The position numbers and the translations under genes were made by a program. A stretch of DNA of 64,000 nt from VRUE01 sp035605695 (GTDB lineage Bacteria > Actinomycetota > Thermoleophilia > Solirubrobacterales > 70-9), in contig DATNGZ010000077.1 of NCBI GenBank assembly GCA_035605695.1, positions 35,316-99,315 on the forward strand. The letters run 5' to 3'. The notes under the pieces are model-generated. The model was given only the letters and a program-made list of their open reading frames with translations, was not told where the DNA came from and did not search any database. Below, one piece after another: positions 8,998 to 18,269 of this stretch (its first letter is position 1; every line of letters begins with the position of its first letter).

Positions 8998-10190
8998 ATG
9001 AGTTCTCGCACGAGACTCTCGAGCAGGCCAATGTCGACCTGGATCGAGTCCCTTGCCGCACCTTTGCCGACGAGGACTCCATAGCGTTGTTCCGCGACCG
9101 CGGCAAGTGAGCGGTACATGGCGCTGCCGGCATAGTCAAGGTTTTCGGGTTGTACCTCCAGCACCGCGCCTGCTGGAGGCATGAAGGCTATGTTCGCCAG
9201 CCCGGCGCCGTGTGGCGCCACGAGCGCCCGCGCCTGAGAAAAAAGCTCGATTTGCCGGTCGAAGCTGAGCGTCTCGGCCGCGACCGCGTCGAAGCCGTGG
9301 CTGGACAGCATTTCGACGACCTCTGACTCGTTTTCGATCCTCCGCCGGCCTGAGTGTCTCCGCGTCAGGTAGAGACGTCGCTCCGGTTTGCCTTCGGGCC
9401 CGAGGCTTCGTAGATACGCGACCCCGGCACGGCTGAACCGGTAGATGCGCTCCAGTCCCCGGGACGGAACGTACAGGCGGGAGAATTGAACGAATTGGTC
9501 CGTGAGGTTCAACAGTTGGTCATCGCGAATGCCGGCGCGCAGCAGCGATTCCACTTGGGCACCGCTCAGCTCGGGAACGATGTACTTCGCATCGCTCAGG
9601 TCGACCCCAAGATCAGCTAAAGCCAATACACCAAGGCGGGCGACGCTCTCGAACAGCCAGTGAAAATAGTTCTGCGCCTGCAGGTTGCCGATCAGGATCG
9701 CGGTCTCCGGCGAGTAAATGGGAGAGGGCAACGGGCCGATCGTCCCGCTGTCCTCTAGCGGCAGCCCCAGGTTGGTCATCAACCGAGGGGTTCTCACCGA
9801 GTCGGCCAGGTAGTGGCCCAGGGGAGCAAAGGCGATGAAACCGGGGGTCCAGACGGCTCCGCCGTCGATTCGGGTGCAAAAGGTGGCTGGGCAGCTGGGT
9901 GGATCCGAGTGGGGCTGAAAGCGAACCGCCCGCTCGGCCTCGGGATCGGTGACCCCGGCTCCAACGGCGAAGGCCTGCAGGGGGGGAAGGTCGAGTTCCG
10001 TGAGGACCTCGGCCTGAGTCGTCAGGACCGATCGTCCGGAGTCCGGAGGGTCGGATCCGTCGGGGAGGAAGGCGCCCGGGTAAGCCGGGGAGTAACGCGT
10101 TGATTCCCAGCTCTGACTGGAGGGCTCGGGGGAATTGGCGGGCTCGGTACCGTCAGGATCGGAGCTGGCCACGCTGGTTTCGCCAGTCAT
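8994..10190 (-). CDS. Glycosyltransferase family 61 (DUF563-like)
   Basis: I start the protein at the ATG at 10190 (398 residues); the longer open frame to 10349 has low-complexity sequence antisense to the neighbour. The C-terminal half carries the GT61 signature: LYLTRRHSGRRRIENESEV, then DRQIELFSQARALVAPHGAGLANIAFM, with the APHGAGL block that binds nucleotide sugar in this family. The N-terminus (about 60 residues) is a disordered S/P/E-rich tail. It overlaps the upstream methyltransferase-like gene by 38 bp and the downstream hydrolase by 4 bp, so it belongs to one four-gene transcription unit (14729 to 8293). Donor and acceptor are unknown. Confidence 0.85.
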   Translation of the reverse strand: MTGETSVASSDPDGTEPANSPEPSSQSWESTRYSPAYPGAFLPDGSDPPDSGRSVLTTQAEVLTELDLPPLQAFAVGAGVTDPEAERAVRFQPHSDPPSCPATFCTRIDGGAVWTPGFIAFAPLGHYLADSVRTPRLMTNLGLPLEDSGTIGPLPSPIYSPETAILIGNLQAQNYFHWLFESVARLGVLALADLGVDLSDAKYIVPELSGAQVESLLRAGIRDDQLLNLTDQFVQFSRLYVPSRGLERIYRFSRAGVAYLRSLGPEGKPERRLYLTRRHSGRRRIENESEVVEMLSSHGFDAVAAETLSFDRQIELFSQARALVAPHGAGLANIAFMPPAGAVLEVQPENLDYAGSAMYRSLAAVAEQRYGVLVGKGAARDSIQVDIGLLESLVRELM

Positions 10191-11286
10191 ACGGTTTTCC
10201 AGCCCCTGGGTCGTTGATGGTCTCCAGCTCGCGCTCGATCGCCGTCGCCCCCGGTTCGGCACCGGCGTTGAGCAACACCACGTAATCGCCTGTGCTTGCC
10301 GCAAAGGCATCCGCGGCGGTGGAGCGGTGATCCGCCCCCTCGGCCGCATCGTCTTCTCCGCCGAAGGTCAAAATTTCGATCTCGGAGTGGCTCTGGGTCC
10401 GGAGGGCTCTCTGCGTACGATCTTTCGCCGAGGGCTCGCCGGGCCCGATCAATGCACTCACCGTGGTCCCACGGTGTTCGGGCGGCTCCTCGGAGGTCGG
10501 CAGCTTGGGGCTTGGAATGGACGAGATGGTCTTCGCGTCCCCATTGGAGTCGGCACGAAGAACCAGGGTCCCATTCCAAAGGGTTGGATGCTGGCCACTG
10601 GTTCGAACATCGAGCAACACCGAGTAATCCCGCGAACTCTGGGCAATGAAGTCGTAGGTTGCCTTGCGCGGCTGGCGCCAGTTTGTGTCGTCGACAATGA
10701 CGATGCATCCATCCGCCATCAGTGACTCGGCCACCCGCAGCCCTTCGGCCTGGTTCTCGTAGGTGTGCTCACCGTCGTAGATGTACACCCCGATCGGATC
10801 GGAGAAGTCGCGAAAGAAGTCGCGGTAGTCGGACTCGACGAACGAGTGTCGAGGGGATGACTGGGCTTCGAACCGTGCGAGAAACTCGTCCTTGGGCCCG
10901 CCGAACTGGGAGAAGTTGTCGATTCCGGTGGCCGGCTTCTCCTCGTTCCCATGCAGGCCGGCAAGGTACGAATACCCGTGCCAGACACCGACATTGACGA
11001 AGGCTTGTCCCTCCGGCATGTGGCTGACGGCGCTGTTGATGATCGCGCCGATGGCAAGCGTGGACATCTTTGGCATGTCCGCAACCGCTTCGAGCGACGC
11101 CTTGCTCGAGGCCTGTCCCGGTGGGAGATTGGTGTTGGCCCACTCGAGGACAAAGTCGTCTGCATCGAGCAGGGTGGCAACGGTCCCGTCGGGGCGAGTC
11201 AGATGGAATCTGCCGTCGGCGCCAACCTGCGCTTCGGGATCCAGCAGGTTGAACGAGAGATTTTGAAGGAAGGCGTCGAGGCTCAT
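10153..11286 (-). CDS. Class I methyltransferase-like protein with C-terminal GT2-like remnant
   Basis: A 377-residue protein. Residues about 70-245 form a Methyltransf_24-like domain: FVNVGVWHGYSYLAGLHG (motif I region), YIYDGEHTYENQAEGLR, and DGCIVIVDDTNWRQPRKA. The last 110 residues (TTVSALIGPGEPSAKDRTQ, then AAST GDYVVLLNAGAEPG) read like the N-terminal strand and the DXD-proximal part of a GT-A (GT2) domain, but the core is shortened and no DXD is present. The stop of the coiled-coil glycosyltransferase overlaps its ATG by 4 bp. It may methylate a sugar, with the tail being a degenerate domain. Confidence 0.75.
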   Translation of the reverse strand: MSLDAFLQNLSFNLLDPEAQVGADGRFHLTRPDGTVATLLDADDFVLEWANTNLPPGQASSKASLEAVADMPKMSTLAIGAIINSAVSHMPEGQAFVNVGVWHGYSYLAGLHGNEEKPATGIDNFSQFGGPKDEFLARFEAQSSPRHSFVESDYRDFFRDFSDPIGVYIYDGEHTYENQAEGLRVAESLMADGCIVIVDDTNWRQPRKATYDFIAQSSRDYSVLLDVRTSGQHPTLWNGTLVLRADSNGDAKTISSIPSPKLPTSEEPPEHRGTTVSALIGPGEPSAKDRTQRALRTQSHSEIEILTFGGEDDAAEGADHRSTAADAFAASTGDYVVLLNAGAEPGATAIERELETINDPGAGKPYDWRNQRGQLRS

Positions 11287-14200
11287 GCCGTGATCCTAGA
11301 AGGAACGCTGGCGATCGCGGCGAGCAGCTGATCGACCCGCTCGCTGAAGCTGGCCACCGGTACAGCGGCCCCGGACTTTCTCTCAGCGGCAAGTCTTTCG
11401 TCGAGGTGCTTAGCCAACTCCTCGGCGTCGCTGTATGTCAGAACGGCATCGCCGAAGCGCTCGCTGAGGCCGGTCACGTCGTCGCTCACGATCGTCGCTC
11501 CGCAGGCCAACGCATCGTAGATGCGGTTCGAAATAAATCCGTGTTCACGCATGTCGTCCCAGTGGTCGCAGAGGACGATCTTGGCTGACGAGTAGACCTT
11601 TCGCAGCTCGTCGTTTGGAACGTACTCGGCGACGACGTGCTTGGTGTCGATCAGGCCGTCCCAGTTGCCGCCGTAGATCGCCAGGTCGCGATCGGTTGGG
11701 AGGAGGTCTCTCATGATCGGCCGCAGTACGTTCCGTGAGTTGGCTACGTAGACGAGGTCGTGTTCGTATTGAGGGGACGGATCTGGGAAGAAGACGCTTG
11801 GGTCGGTCGCCTGCTCGAGCACCACGACCGGGACTTTGGTCTTTTGCTCGAGAACCGCCGCGAAGCTCTCGGAGGCGACGCAGACGAGGTCATAGCCGTC
11901 GCACTCCTCGCCGGTCACCTCGGCGGGGTGGCTGATTATCCAGAGCACGTTGAACTGACCCGGTTTCGGGAAATGCCGGCTCAGGCCTTTAATCACCAGG
12001 GCCACGTCGTAGGTCAGTCCCTCGTCGTTCTCCCACTCCTCCAGCACCTGGATCAGGCAGCGGTGCCCGCGCCCGCGCAGCTCGCGTTCGAGGGCCCTGG
12101 CGAAGTGGAGGTCGCCCCATCGCTCCGCCTCCTCCCAGGTCGGCGCGCCGATCTTCAGGCAAAAGGAAGGTCGTTCCTCGTACTCGACCAGGACCTCGGC
12201 GAGTCGTTGGGCGCGGTGAGCATAGGTGTGGTGGCGCAGCACCTCGCCGCGAAAGCGCTCCGCGAGCTCGACTCGGCGGGCGTCGTCGGCCAGCAGCCCG
12301 TCGAGCTGCTCGCGCAGGCTCTCGGCCGATGTCCAGACGGGAAAGTCCTCGCCGAACAGCTCGCGGGCACCCACCTCACAGTTGGTCAGCGGCAGGGTGC
12401 CAGCGGCAAGGGCGTCGAAGACGCGGGTGTTGAGCGCGCCGTAGGGGAGGGTCGGTCCGGCCGTGTCGTCGAGTACCAGCTTCGCGGAGGAGTAGATCGC
12501 CGGTAGCTCTTGATATGGAACGGGTCCCCGGCTGTGCGCCGTCAGCCCCTTCACCTTGTCCCAGCCCCTGCCATAGATGTCGAGCTGCTCCTTCCGGCGA
12601 GGCGCCAGACCAGCTTGGATCTCACGGTCCTTACCCCAGTGGTTGCCGGTGAAGACGTAGTCGGCATCGCGGGAGGGATCCGGCGGCTGCGGCGTGAAGC
12701 GCCTCGGGTTGGTCGCCAGCGGGAAGCGCGTCACCTGGCGGCCGGTCGCCTCCTCGATCAGCTCTTGCGAGGGCCCCGAGGAGGCGAGGATTACGTCGGC
12801 GCGCTCGAACCACGGCCGCTGCAGCCACCGCTCCGTCCAGTTCCGAACCCAGATGATCGTCGTCACCTGCGGCGGCACGCGGCGCAGGTCGAACGGGTCC
12901 ATCAGCGCCAGCAGGTAGTCCAGGTCAGCGGGCAGCTCGTACCAGGCGTCCCCCCTTCGCTCGACGTAGGTCACCCGCCATCCCAGCTCGGTGAGAGCAT
13001 CGCCGAGCTCGTGCGCGGTGTACCAGTCTCCCCAGCCGTCACCCGGGTCGAGGCTGGTGACCGTAATCGCCACGTGGGGGCCGCTTCCATCGGTCCAAAA
13101 TGGATCGCCGCGAAGGCGTCCGAGGCGGTAGTTCCGTCGTACCTGTGCGCCCCAACGCTCGAGGAAGAGCCTGCGATTGGCGACCCGGTTGTTGCGCTTG
13201 AAGTCTCCGCCCTCGTCGTCCTGGGTCGCCGACTCGCGGTGGTAGAGGATCGAGCGGCCGCTCGCGACTGCATGGCCGCCGCCCATCGTCAGCTTCAGGC
13301 CCAGGTCGACATCCTCGGTGCCGAATCTGTAGCCGTTGGTGAACCCTCCAACTGCGTTGAATCGGTCTTTATCGACCAACATGCAGGCGGCGGTGACCGC
13401 AGGGGCGCGGTCCTCGGTTCCGAAGCCGGCGTCGAAGAGGTCCTCCCAGTCACCGTGGTTGAACGCCCGCACCCCGTCGGCCGCGGCGCGGAACTTGATC
13501 GACCGGTGCTGGACGGTTCGGTCTCGGGTTGCCGCGTCGTTGGCCGCGATCGATCGCAGCAGGGTGGCACCGGTTGCGACGACGCCCTCCCGCCGGTGGG
13601 CGGCCACCAGCTCTCGCAGCCAGCCTCGCTCGAACGGCTCGATGTCGTTGTTGAGGAAGAGGATCAGGTCATGCGCCGCGCTCGCAGCGCCTTGAGCGTT
13701 GGAGTCGGAGAACGAGGCCGGCTCCGAGTTGGCGATCACCGCGATCGGGAACCCCGCCCTGAGTCGATCGAGGAAGTCGAGGGTTTCGTCATCGGAGGCG
13801 TTGTCGACGACAATCAGCTCGAAGTCCGGGTAGTCCGTGCGCTCCTGCAGGCCCGCCAGCAGGCGTTCGACGTGCCCGAGCCCGTTGCGGGTCGGCACCA
13901 CAATCGAGATCGCCGGCCAGTTCGATAGCTCCGGTGTCGGGCCAAGTCGCTGACGGACCTCGGCCGCGAACCACTCACGCGCCGCGGCCCGCTGCTCCTC
14001 GTTGCGTTCGTCGAGCTCGAGCGCAGCTTCAACCTCCTGGGGCACCGAAGTCACGTCCACGGCTGGCAGTCCCCCGCGTGCTGCTTCGATTTGCTCGATC
14101 CGGTTGAGCGCTCTCGCCAGCGCCCCCTCCGTCTTGTTTTTCTGCAGGGTGAGCCGGCGCAGCGCCTTGGTCGTGCTGTGTCCCCAGCGCCACGCCTTCG

Positions 14201-14729
14201 ACGTCGCCGCCCGATCGATATCGGCTCTCGTTTGTGAGAGGCCACCGGCGAGGGCCGAGACCAGCTGCTCCAGCTCGCGCACCCGGGACGCGTACTCGCC
14301 CGCCAGCGCTTCGGCCCGGCCCGCCTTGTCTGCGAGCTGTCGATCCCTCTCAGCGGCGAGCCGGGACTCGGCCAGTGACTGAAGCTCAGTCAGATCCTCG
14401 GCCTGGGTCTGAAGCTTGTTCAGGGTCTCGGCCTGGCGATCGACCGCACGCAGCGCCGCATCTCGCTCGCTCGTCGCGCCGCGCAGCTTTTCCTCGAAGA
14501 CGCGCTGCCGCGCCGCCATCGTCTCGACCCGGCGGTTCAGGGCCTCCCCGGCTCGCCGTTCCTCAGCAAGTTCGGCGCGGGCGCGGGCGAACTCGCTGTC
14601 GCGGCGCTCAAGCTCCGCGGTGAGCTCGGAGATCCTCTGTTCCAGCGTCACCACCCGCTCTTCGGAGTGGCCGGCATCCCGCCTCAAACGGGAATCGAAG
14701 AGCTGCTCGTAGGTGCGAGGGTCAGACAT
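11283..14729 (-). CDS. Giant coiled-coil GT2 plus two CgeB-like glycosyltransferase domains
   Basis: An 1148-residue soluble protein. Residues 20-215 are a long coiled coil rich in E, R, A and L heptads. Residues about 273-540 are a GT2 domain: ISIVVPTRNG, FELIVVDNASDD, LILFLNNDIEP (the DXD-equivalent NND) and GTEDVDLGLKL. Two successive CgeB/DUF3880-type GT-B units follow, about 555-845 (VFTGNHWGKDREI; YSSAKLVLDDTAG; NTRVFDALAAGTLPLTN) and 860-1145 (VYVANSRNVLRP; YSSAKIVLCDHWDD; NRIYDALACGATIVSDD). It likely adds three sugars, or polymerises a segment, with the coiled coil for oligomerisation or length control. It heads the four-gene unit ending at 8293 and starts 8 bp from the divergent deacetylase-like gene. 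Confidence 0.85.
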   Translation of the reverse strand: MSDPRTYEQLFDSRLRRDAGHSEERVVTLEQRISELTAELERRDSEFARARAELAEERRAGEALNRRVETMAARQRVFEEKLRGATSERDAALRAVDRQAETLNKLQTQAEDLTELQSLAESRLAAERDRQLADKAGRAEALAGEYASRVRELEQLVSALAGGLSQTRADIDRAATSKAWRWGHSTTKALRRLTLQKNKTEGALARALNRIEQIEAARGGLPAVDVTSVPQEVEAALELDERNEEQRAAAREWFAAEVRQRLGPTPELSNWPAISIVVPTRNGLGHVERLLAGLQERTDYPDFELIVVDNASDDETLDFLDRLRAGFPIAVIANSEPASFSDSNAQGAASAAHDLILFLNNDIEPFERGWLRELVAAHRREGVVATGATLLRSIAANDAATRDRTVQHRSIKFRAAADGVRAFNHGDWEDLFDAGFGTEDRAPAVTAACMLVDKDRFNAVGGFTNGYRFGTEDVDLGLKLTMGGGHAVASGRSILYHRESATQDDEGGDFKRNNRVANRRLFLERWGAQVRRNYRLGRLRGDPFWTDGSGPHVAITVTSLDPGDGWGDWYTAHELGDALTELGWRVTYVERRGDAWYELPADLDYLLALMDPFDLRRVPPQVTTIIWVRNWTERWLQRPWFERADVILASSGPSQELIEEATGRQVTRFPLATNPRRFTPQPPDPSRDADYVFTGNHWGKDREIQAGLAPRRKEQLDIYGRGWDKVKGLTAHSRGPVPYQELPAIYSSAKLVLDDTAGPTLPYGALNTRVFDALAAGTLPLTNCEVGARELFGEDFPVWTSAESLREQLDGLLADDARRVELAERFRGEVLRHHTYAHRAQRLAEVLVEYEERPSFCLKIGAPTWEEAERWGDLHFARALERELRGRGHRCLIQVLEEWENDEGLTYDVALVIKGLSRHFPKPGQFNVLWIISHPAEVTGEECDGYDLVCVASESFAAVLEQKTKVPVVVLEQATDPSVFFPDPSPQYEHDLVYVANSRNVLRPIMRDLLPTDRDLAIYGGNWDGLIDTKHVVAEYVPNDELRKVYSSAKIVLCDHWDDMREHGFISNRIYDALACGATIVSDDVTGLSERFGDAVLTYSDAEELAKHLDERLAAERKSGAAVPVASFSERVDQLLAAIASVPSRITA

Positions 14730-14737
14730 ACCGAGAG

Positions 14738-15592
14738 ATGAGCGCGGCCGGACCTCAGCCCGGCTCTATGATCATCGCCGTGGAGGCGAGCGAGGGGAGC
14801 CAGTCTAGCCCGGCTCGGTCTCGACGGCGCCTCTCCCGCACCTTCTCCCGGGCCAGGTGGCCGGAGTACGGCAGGCTCCTCAAGGCGTCACTGGGAGCCG
14901 GCTACCAAGCGGTGACGCTGGAGGACTTCTTCGACGGCGGGGTGCGATCGGAGCGGGGGCCGATCCTGATCCTGCGCCACGACGTCGATCAGCATCCGGG
15001 GTCGGCGCTGATGATGTCCGATGTCGAGGTCGAGCTGGGCCTGCGTTCCACCTGGTACTTCCGTTGGCGCACCGCTAATCAAGCCGTGATCGAGGAGTTG
15101 AAGCGCCGCGGCGGGGAGATCGGGCTGCACTACGAGACCCTTTCTCGCGAGGTGCTGCGATCTGGGTCCCCGGAAGTGACCGAATCCGTCGAGGGGATTG
15201 AGGCTGCTCGTGACCGACTCCGCGAGGAGATCACCATCTTCAGCGAACGCTTCGGACCAATCCGAAGCGTCGCGGCGCATGGCGACACGCGGGTCCCGAC
15301 TGTGCGTAACGGGGTACTGCTGCGTGACCAGGAGTGGTCGGACTTCGGCATCGAGTACGACGCGAATGACGCAATGCGCCGCCACCGGCTCGCCGCCTGG
15401 CTGACCGATCGCAGCAGCGCCGACGGTGGCTGGAGCGACGATCTCGACCCCTATCGGCTGCTCCGCGATCGCGAGACGCCGATTCTCTGCCTCACGCACC
15501 CGAACAACTGGGTGTCCGGGGGGTCCCTCTGGCGGGATCGCCTGATCGGCGCGGCGCTGCGGCGCCGAGGCGACGCACCGCCGACGCCCTAG
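14738..15592 (+). CDS. NodB-like polysaccharide deacetylase family protein
   Basis: Residues around 70-80 carry ILILRHDVDQHPGSAL, the metal-binding Asp motif region of NodB-fold proteins (HDVD). The histidine pair normally found downstream (HxxxH) is reduced to GEIGLHYETLS. The rest (SVAAHGDTRVPT; ILCLTHPNNW) fits deacetylase-like proteins common in polysaccharide loci. It may remove N-acetyl groups from a glycan or be a non-canonical relative. It lacks a clear signal peptide, so action may be cytosolic. The start could also be the ATG at 14768. Its stop shares a CTAG with the convergent gene. Confidence 0.72.
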   Translation: MSAAGPQPGSMIIAVEASEGSQSSPARSRRRLSRTFSRARWPEYGRLLKASLGAGYQAVTLEDFFDGGVRSERGPILILRHDVDQHPGSALMMSDVEVELGLRSTWYFRWRTANQAVIEELKRRGGEIGLHYETLSREVLRSGSPEVTESVEGIEAARDRLREEITIFSERFGPIRSVAAHGDTRVPTVRNGVLLRDQEWSDFGIEYDANDAMRRHRLAAWLTDRSSADGGWSDDLDPYRLLRDRETPILCLTHPNNWVSGGSLWRDRLIGAALRRRGDAPPTP

Positions 15593-18225
15593 CTCGGTTC
15601 GATCGCGGCGCGCCTTGCCGCGAAGCACGCGTACTGACTGCTCGCCGCGCGCACGGGTGAGAACGATTCCGCGGTTTGCAGGCCATTGCGACGGAGGCGC
15701 TCGAGGCGGTCGGCGTCCTCGATCAACGACATCGCAGCGGCCGTGACCATGTCCTCGTCCTCCGTGTCGACCAGCAGCGCGTTCCAGCTCGCCACCGCGT
15801 ACTCGGCCACGCCGCCGACGGCGGGCAGCAGCGGCACGCACCCACACGCCATCGCCTCGAGGCCGGTGCGGCCGAACGCCTGGTAGGAGGACAAGTCGAG
15901 GAAGAGATCGCAGCGCCGCAGTAGCCGGGCGACCTTCTCGCGCGAGAGGAGCTCGAGGCACTCGACTCCCTCCCCGCCCGGAAGCGCCTCGAACTCCTCG
16001 CTGCTGCAACCGAAGGCCAGGCACTCGATCCGCTGGCCCAGCTCGTTCTTCAGGCGGGTGAGCGCCGACAGCGTCTCCGCCGCGCGCCGCCGCGGCGTCC
16101 GCGGACGGATCATCGCCGCCACCCGGACCAGCGACCGCTCGTTCTCACGGCCGGATGCGTTGAAGACACTGCGGTCGAGGCTGGGACTGACCTTGGCTAC
16201 GGGAACTGCGTGCGCAGAGCCGACCACGTTGCCGATCCAATTGGTCTTCGCGAACAGCAACAGTCCCTCGGCGCGGCGGTAGGAGAGGAGCGCCGTGTCG
16301 GCGCTGGGGCTGCGATCGGGCGAGAAGAGCGGCTCGTAGTCCTGGACGTAATAGGCGCCGACCACGCCGGCGTTGCGCCCTACGTGCTCCGCGACCAAGC
16401 GGGTCGATGGCGCCTCGGTCGCGATCACGACGTTGAAGCCCTCCAGCGCCGCGCCGAGCGTCTCCGCGGAGGAGTAGGGGCGGACCAACCCGTCGGCCTC
16501 GGGATAAAGACCCTCGGCGCGCCCGGCGAACTCTTGGGAGACCAGGACCCGCACCCGCGCGCCGAGGGAATCCAACGCCAGCGCCTCCTGAAAGATCGAG
16601 TGGGTCCCACCCGATCCTCCCTCCGGCAGGCCGGGAAGGACGTAGGCAATCGCGAGCGGATTCTCGAGTCGCAGCCGCAGTGCTGCGCGGAGCTCCCGCT
16701 CGCCGCCGAGCGCATCGCCGAGCTGATCGAGGATCGCTGAGACCGTGGTCTCATTTCCGGCGCGCGAACCGGAGACCACCGCATCCAGCGCGATCGCGCC
16801 TGGGGCAGCGGCGACGATGCCCGGACGGGTCGCAGTGCAGGGCGCGGCAGCGAGGAGGCCGGCTTGATCACGCCGCTCTCCCGCGAGCAGGAGGGCGAGT
16901 GCGTCTGGGCCGGCCCAGGGGGGCGCGCCAAGAGTCTCGAAGGCGAGCGCACCGACTGGATGCGCAGCCTCTCCAGCGGCGGTGAGAAGGTGTTGAACGG
17001 CCTGGTGAGAGAAGGTGACTGGCTCCGTGACCCGCAGCCTCCACTCCGAGATGTCGTCGTCGGGCTTATCGCGGGTGACTTGAATCAACGGCTCCGCCAC
17101 CGAAAGGGCGTCGATCAGCTCATGCAGGTGGGCGTCGATCTCCGCGCCGACTACCAGGGTCAGCCGCAGGGGCCGATCGCACCTGGCCAGAAGCGACCAG
17201 ATACAGCGACGAAGTCGCTCCGCCTCGCTGCCGACGCTGACGATCGCGTGCAGGGGCTCGGCGCCGTTTTGAGCGGGCGCGCCCACTCCGAGCAAGATCC
17301 CCTTGCGATCGAGTGGCAGCGGCTGCGAGGGATCCCCGAGGGGTTGGGGTGCGTTGACGTCGCGCAGTTGGAGGCCCGGCGCCGATGCGGGCTCGTAGCT
17401 GGGGGCTTCACCCGCCAGGGCGACCGCCCGGGCCTCTTGGCGAGCGAGCTCTTCTGTGAGCTTGGCGTTTCTGGCGGCGAGCTTCTCGAGTTGGCCCCGC
17501 CGCGCATCCTCGGCGGCGGCACTCTGAATTGCCTGGCCAGCGCGGGCGGCGTCGAGCTCCGCCTGCAGCCGATTCAGCTCCTCGGCGGTGCGCACACGCT
17601 CGCCCTCGATCGTCGCGATCTGCTCGAGGACCAGAGGGCTGAGGCGCCAGCCGGCGATCAACTGGGCCAACGGCCTCGAGCCCTTGCCTTTGAGGCGTCT
17701 CTGCGAGACCAAGATCGCGACACCGCCCAGGCCTGGGACGTGGATCGCATCGACCGCGTCGCCCTCGTAGCGATCGAGGAAGTCCTCGACGGCGGTCAGC
17801 ACCCCGTTGCGGAGGTCGTGGCGATCGAGCGCACGCTCCATCCCGTCCGCGCCGCGGTGGGGCTGGCGGGCATCGATCGGGATCGCGCTGGGGTTCGGGT
17901 ATGCGTCGCGTCGCCCGGTCGGCCAATCGATGCCGTGGACGAGGGTCACCGGGAAAGGCGCGTCGCTGTTACCCGACATCGCGGCGAGTTGGTCGAGACG
18001 GTCCGTGACCGAGTACCAGTTTGGCTCGCCGTGGATTAGGGCGAGCTCAGCGGCGCTGAGATCGCCAGGCAGGGAATCTCCGCGCTGCTCGACGCTGCCT
18101 TCGAACACGGCCGCAGCCGCCTCCAGCATCGCGGTGAACCGGGCGTCGTCACCAAACTCGACGATCGTCGACGGCCTCAGGGCATCAAGCAACGGGACAA
18201 CCACCGTGGGCCACAGGACTCGCAT
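15589..18225 (-). CDS. Coiled-coil WsaF-like GT4 glycosyltransferase with degenerate methyltransferase domain
   Basis: An 878-residue protein. Residues 1-190 match the methyltransferase-like domain of the proteins at 19068 and 20616, but motif I has decayed to VEFGDDARFT and the DGD block to HGE; the H-x3-WP-x2-RRD motif (HGIDWPTGRRDAY) is kept. A short coiled coil (about 200-270) and a degraded GT2-like region (about 320-500, no DXD) follow. From about 525 there is an intact GT4 domain of the WsaF rhamnosyltransferase type: LPEGGSGGTHSIFQEALAL, AYYVQDYEPLFSP, AYQAFGRTGLEAMACG-like SSYQAFGRTGLEAMACGCV. It may transfer rhamnose or a similar deoxyhexose; the donor is inferred from the family. 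Confidence 0.82.
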   Translation of the reverse strand: MRVLWPTVVVPLLDALRPSTIVEFGDDARFTAMLEAAAAVFEGSVEQRGDSLPGDLSAAELALIHGEPNWYSVTDRLDQLAAMSGNSDAPFPVTLVHGIDWPTGRRDAYPNPSAIPIDARQPHRGADGMERALDRHDLRNGVLTAVEDFLDRYEGDAVDAIHVPGLGGVAILVSQRRLKGKGSRPLAQLIAGWRLSPLVLEQIATIEGERVRTAEELNRLQAELDAARAGQAIQSAAAEDARRGQLEKLAARNAKLTEELARQEARAVALAGEAPSYEPASAPGLQLRDVNAPQPLGDPSQPLPLDRKGILLGVGAPAQNGAEPLHAIVSVGSEAERLRRCIWSLLARCDRPLRLTLVVGAEIDAHLHELIDALSVAEPLIQVTRDKPDDDISEWRLRVTEPVTFSHQAVQHLLTAAGEAAHPVGALAFETLGAPPWAGPDALALLLAGERRDQAGLLAAAPCTATRPGIVAAAPGAIALDAVVSGSRAGNETTVSAILDQLGDALGGERELRAALRLRLENPLAIAYVLPGLPEGGSGGTHSIFQEALALDSLGARVRVLVSQEFAGRAEGLYPEADGLVRPYSSAETLGAALEGFNVVIATEAPSTRLVAEHVGRNAGVVGAYYVQDYEPLFSPDRSPSADTALLSYRRAEGLLLFAKTNWIGNVVGSAHAVPVAKVSPSLDRSVFNASGRENERSLVRVAAMIRPRTPRRRAAETLSALTRLKNELGQRIECLAFGCSSEEFEALPGGEGVECLELLSREKVARLLRRCDLFLDLSSYQAFGRTGLEAMACGCVPLLPAVGGVAEYAVASWNALLVDTEDEDMVTAAAMSLIEDADRLERLRRNGLQTAESFSPVRAASSQYACFAARRAAIEPS

Positions 18226-18269
18226 CGATTCGACGATATCGATGGGGTCCGGGGTTGGGATCGGCGATC

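Noticed and set aside
12510..13928. Long plus-strand open frame of 472 codons
   Set aside because: It lies wholly antisense to the GT2/CgeB glycosyltransferase gene, whose domain motifs are clear; the opposite frame is a GC-skew shadow.
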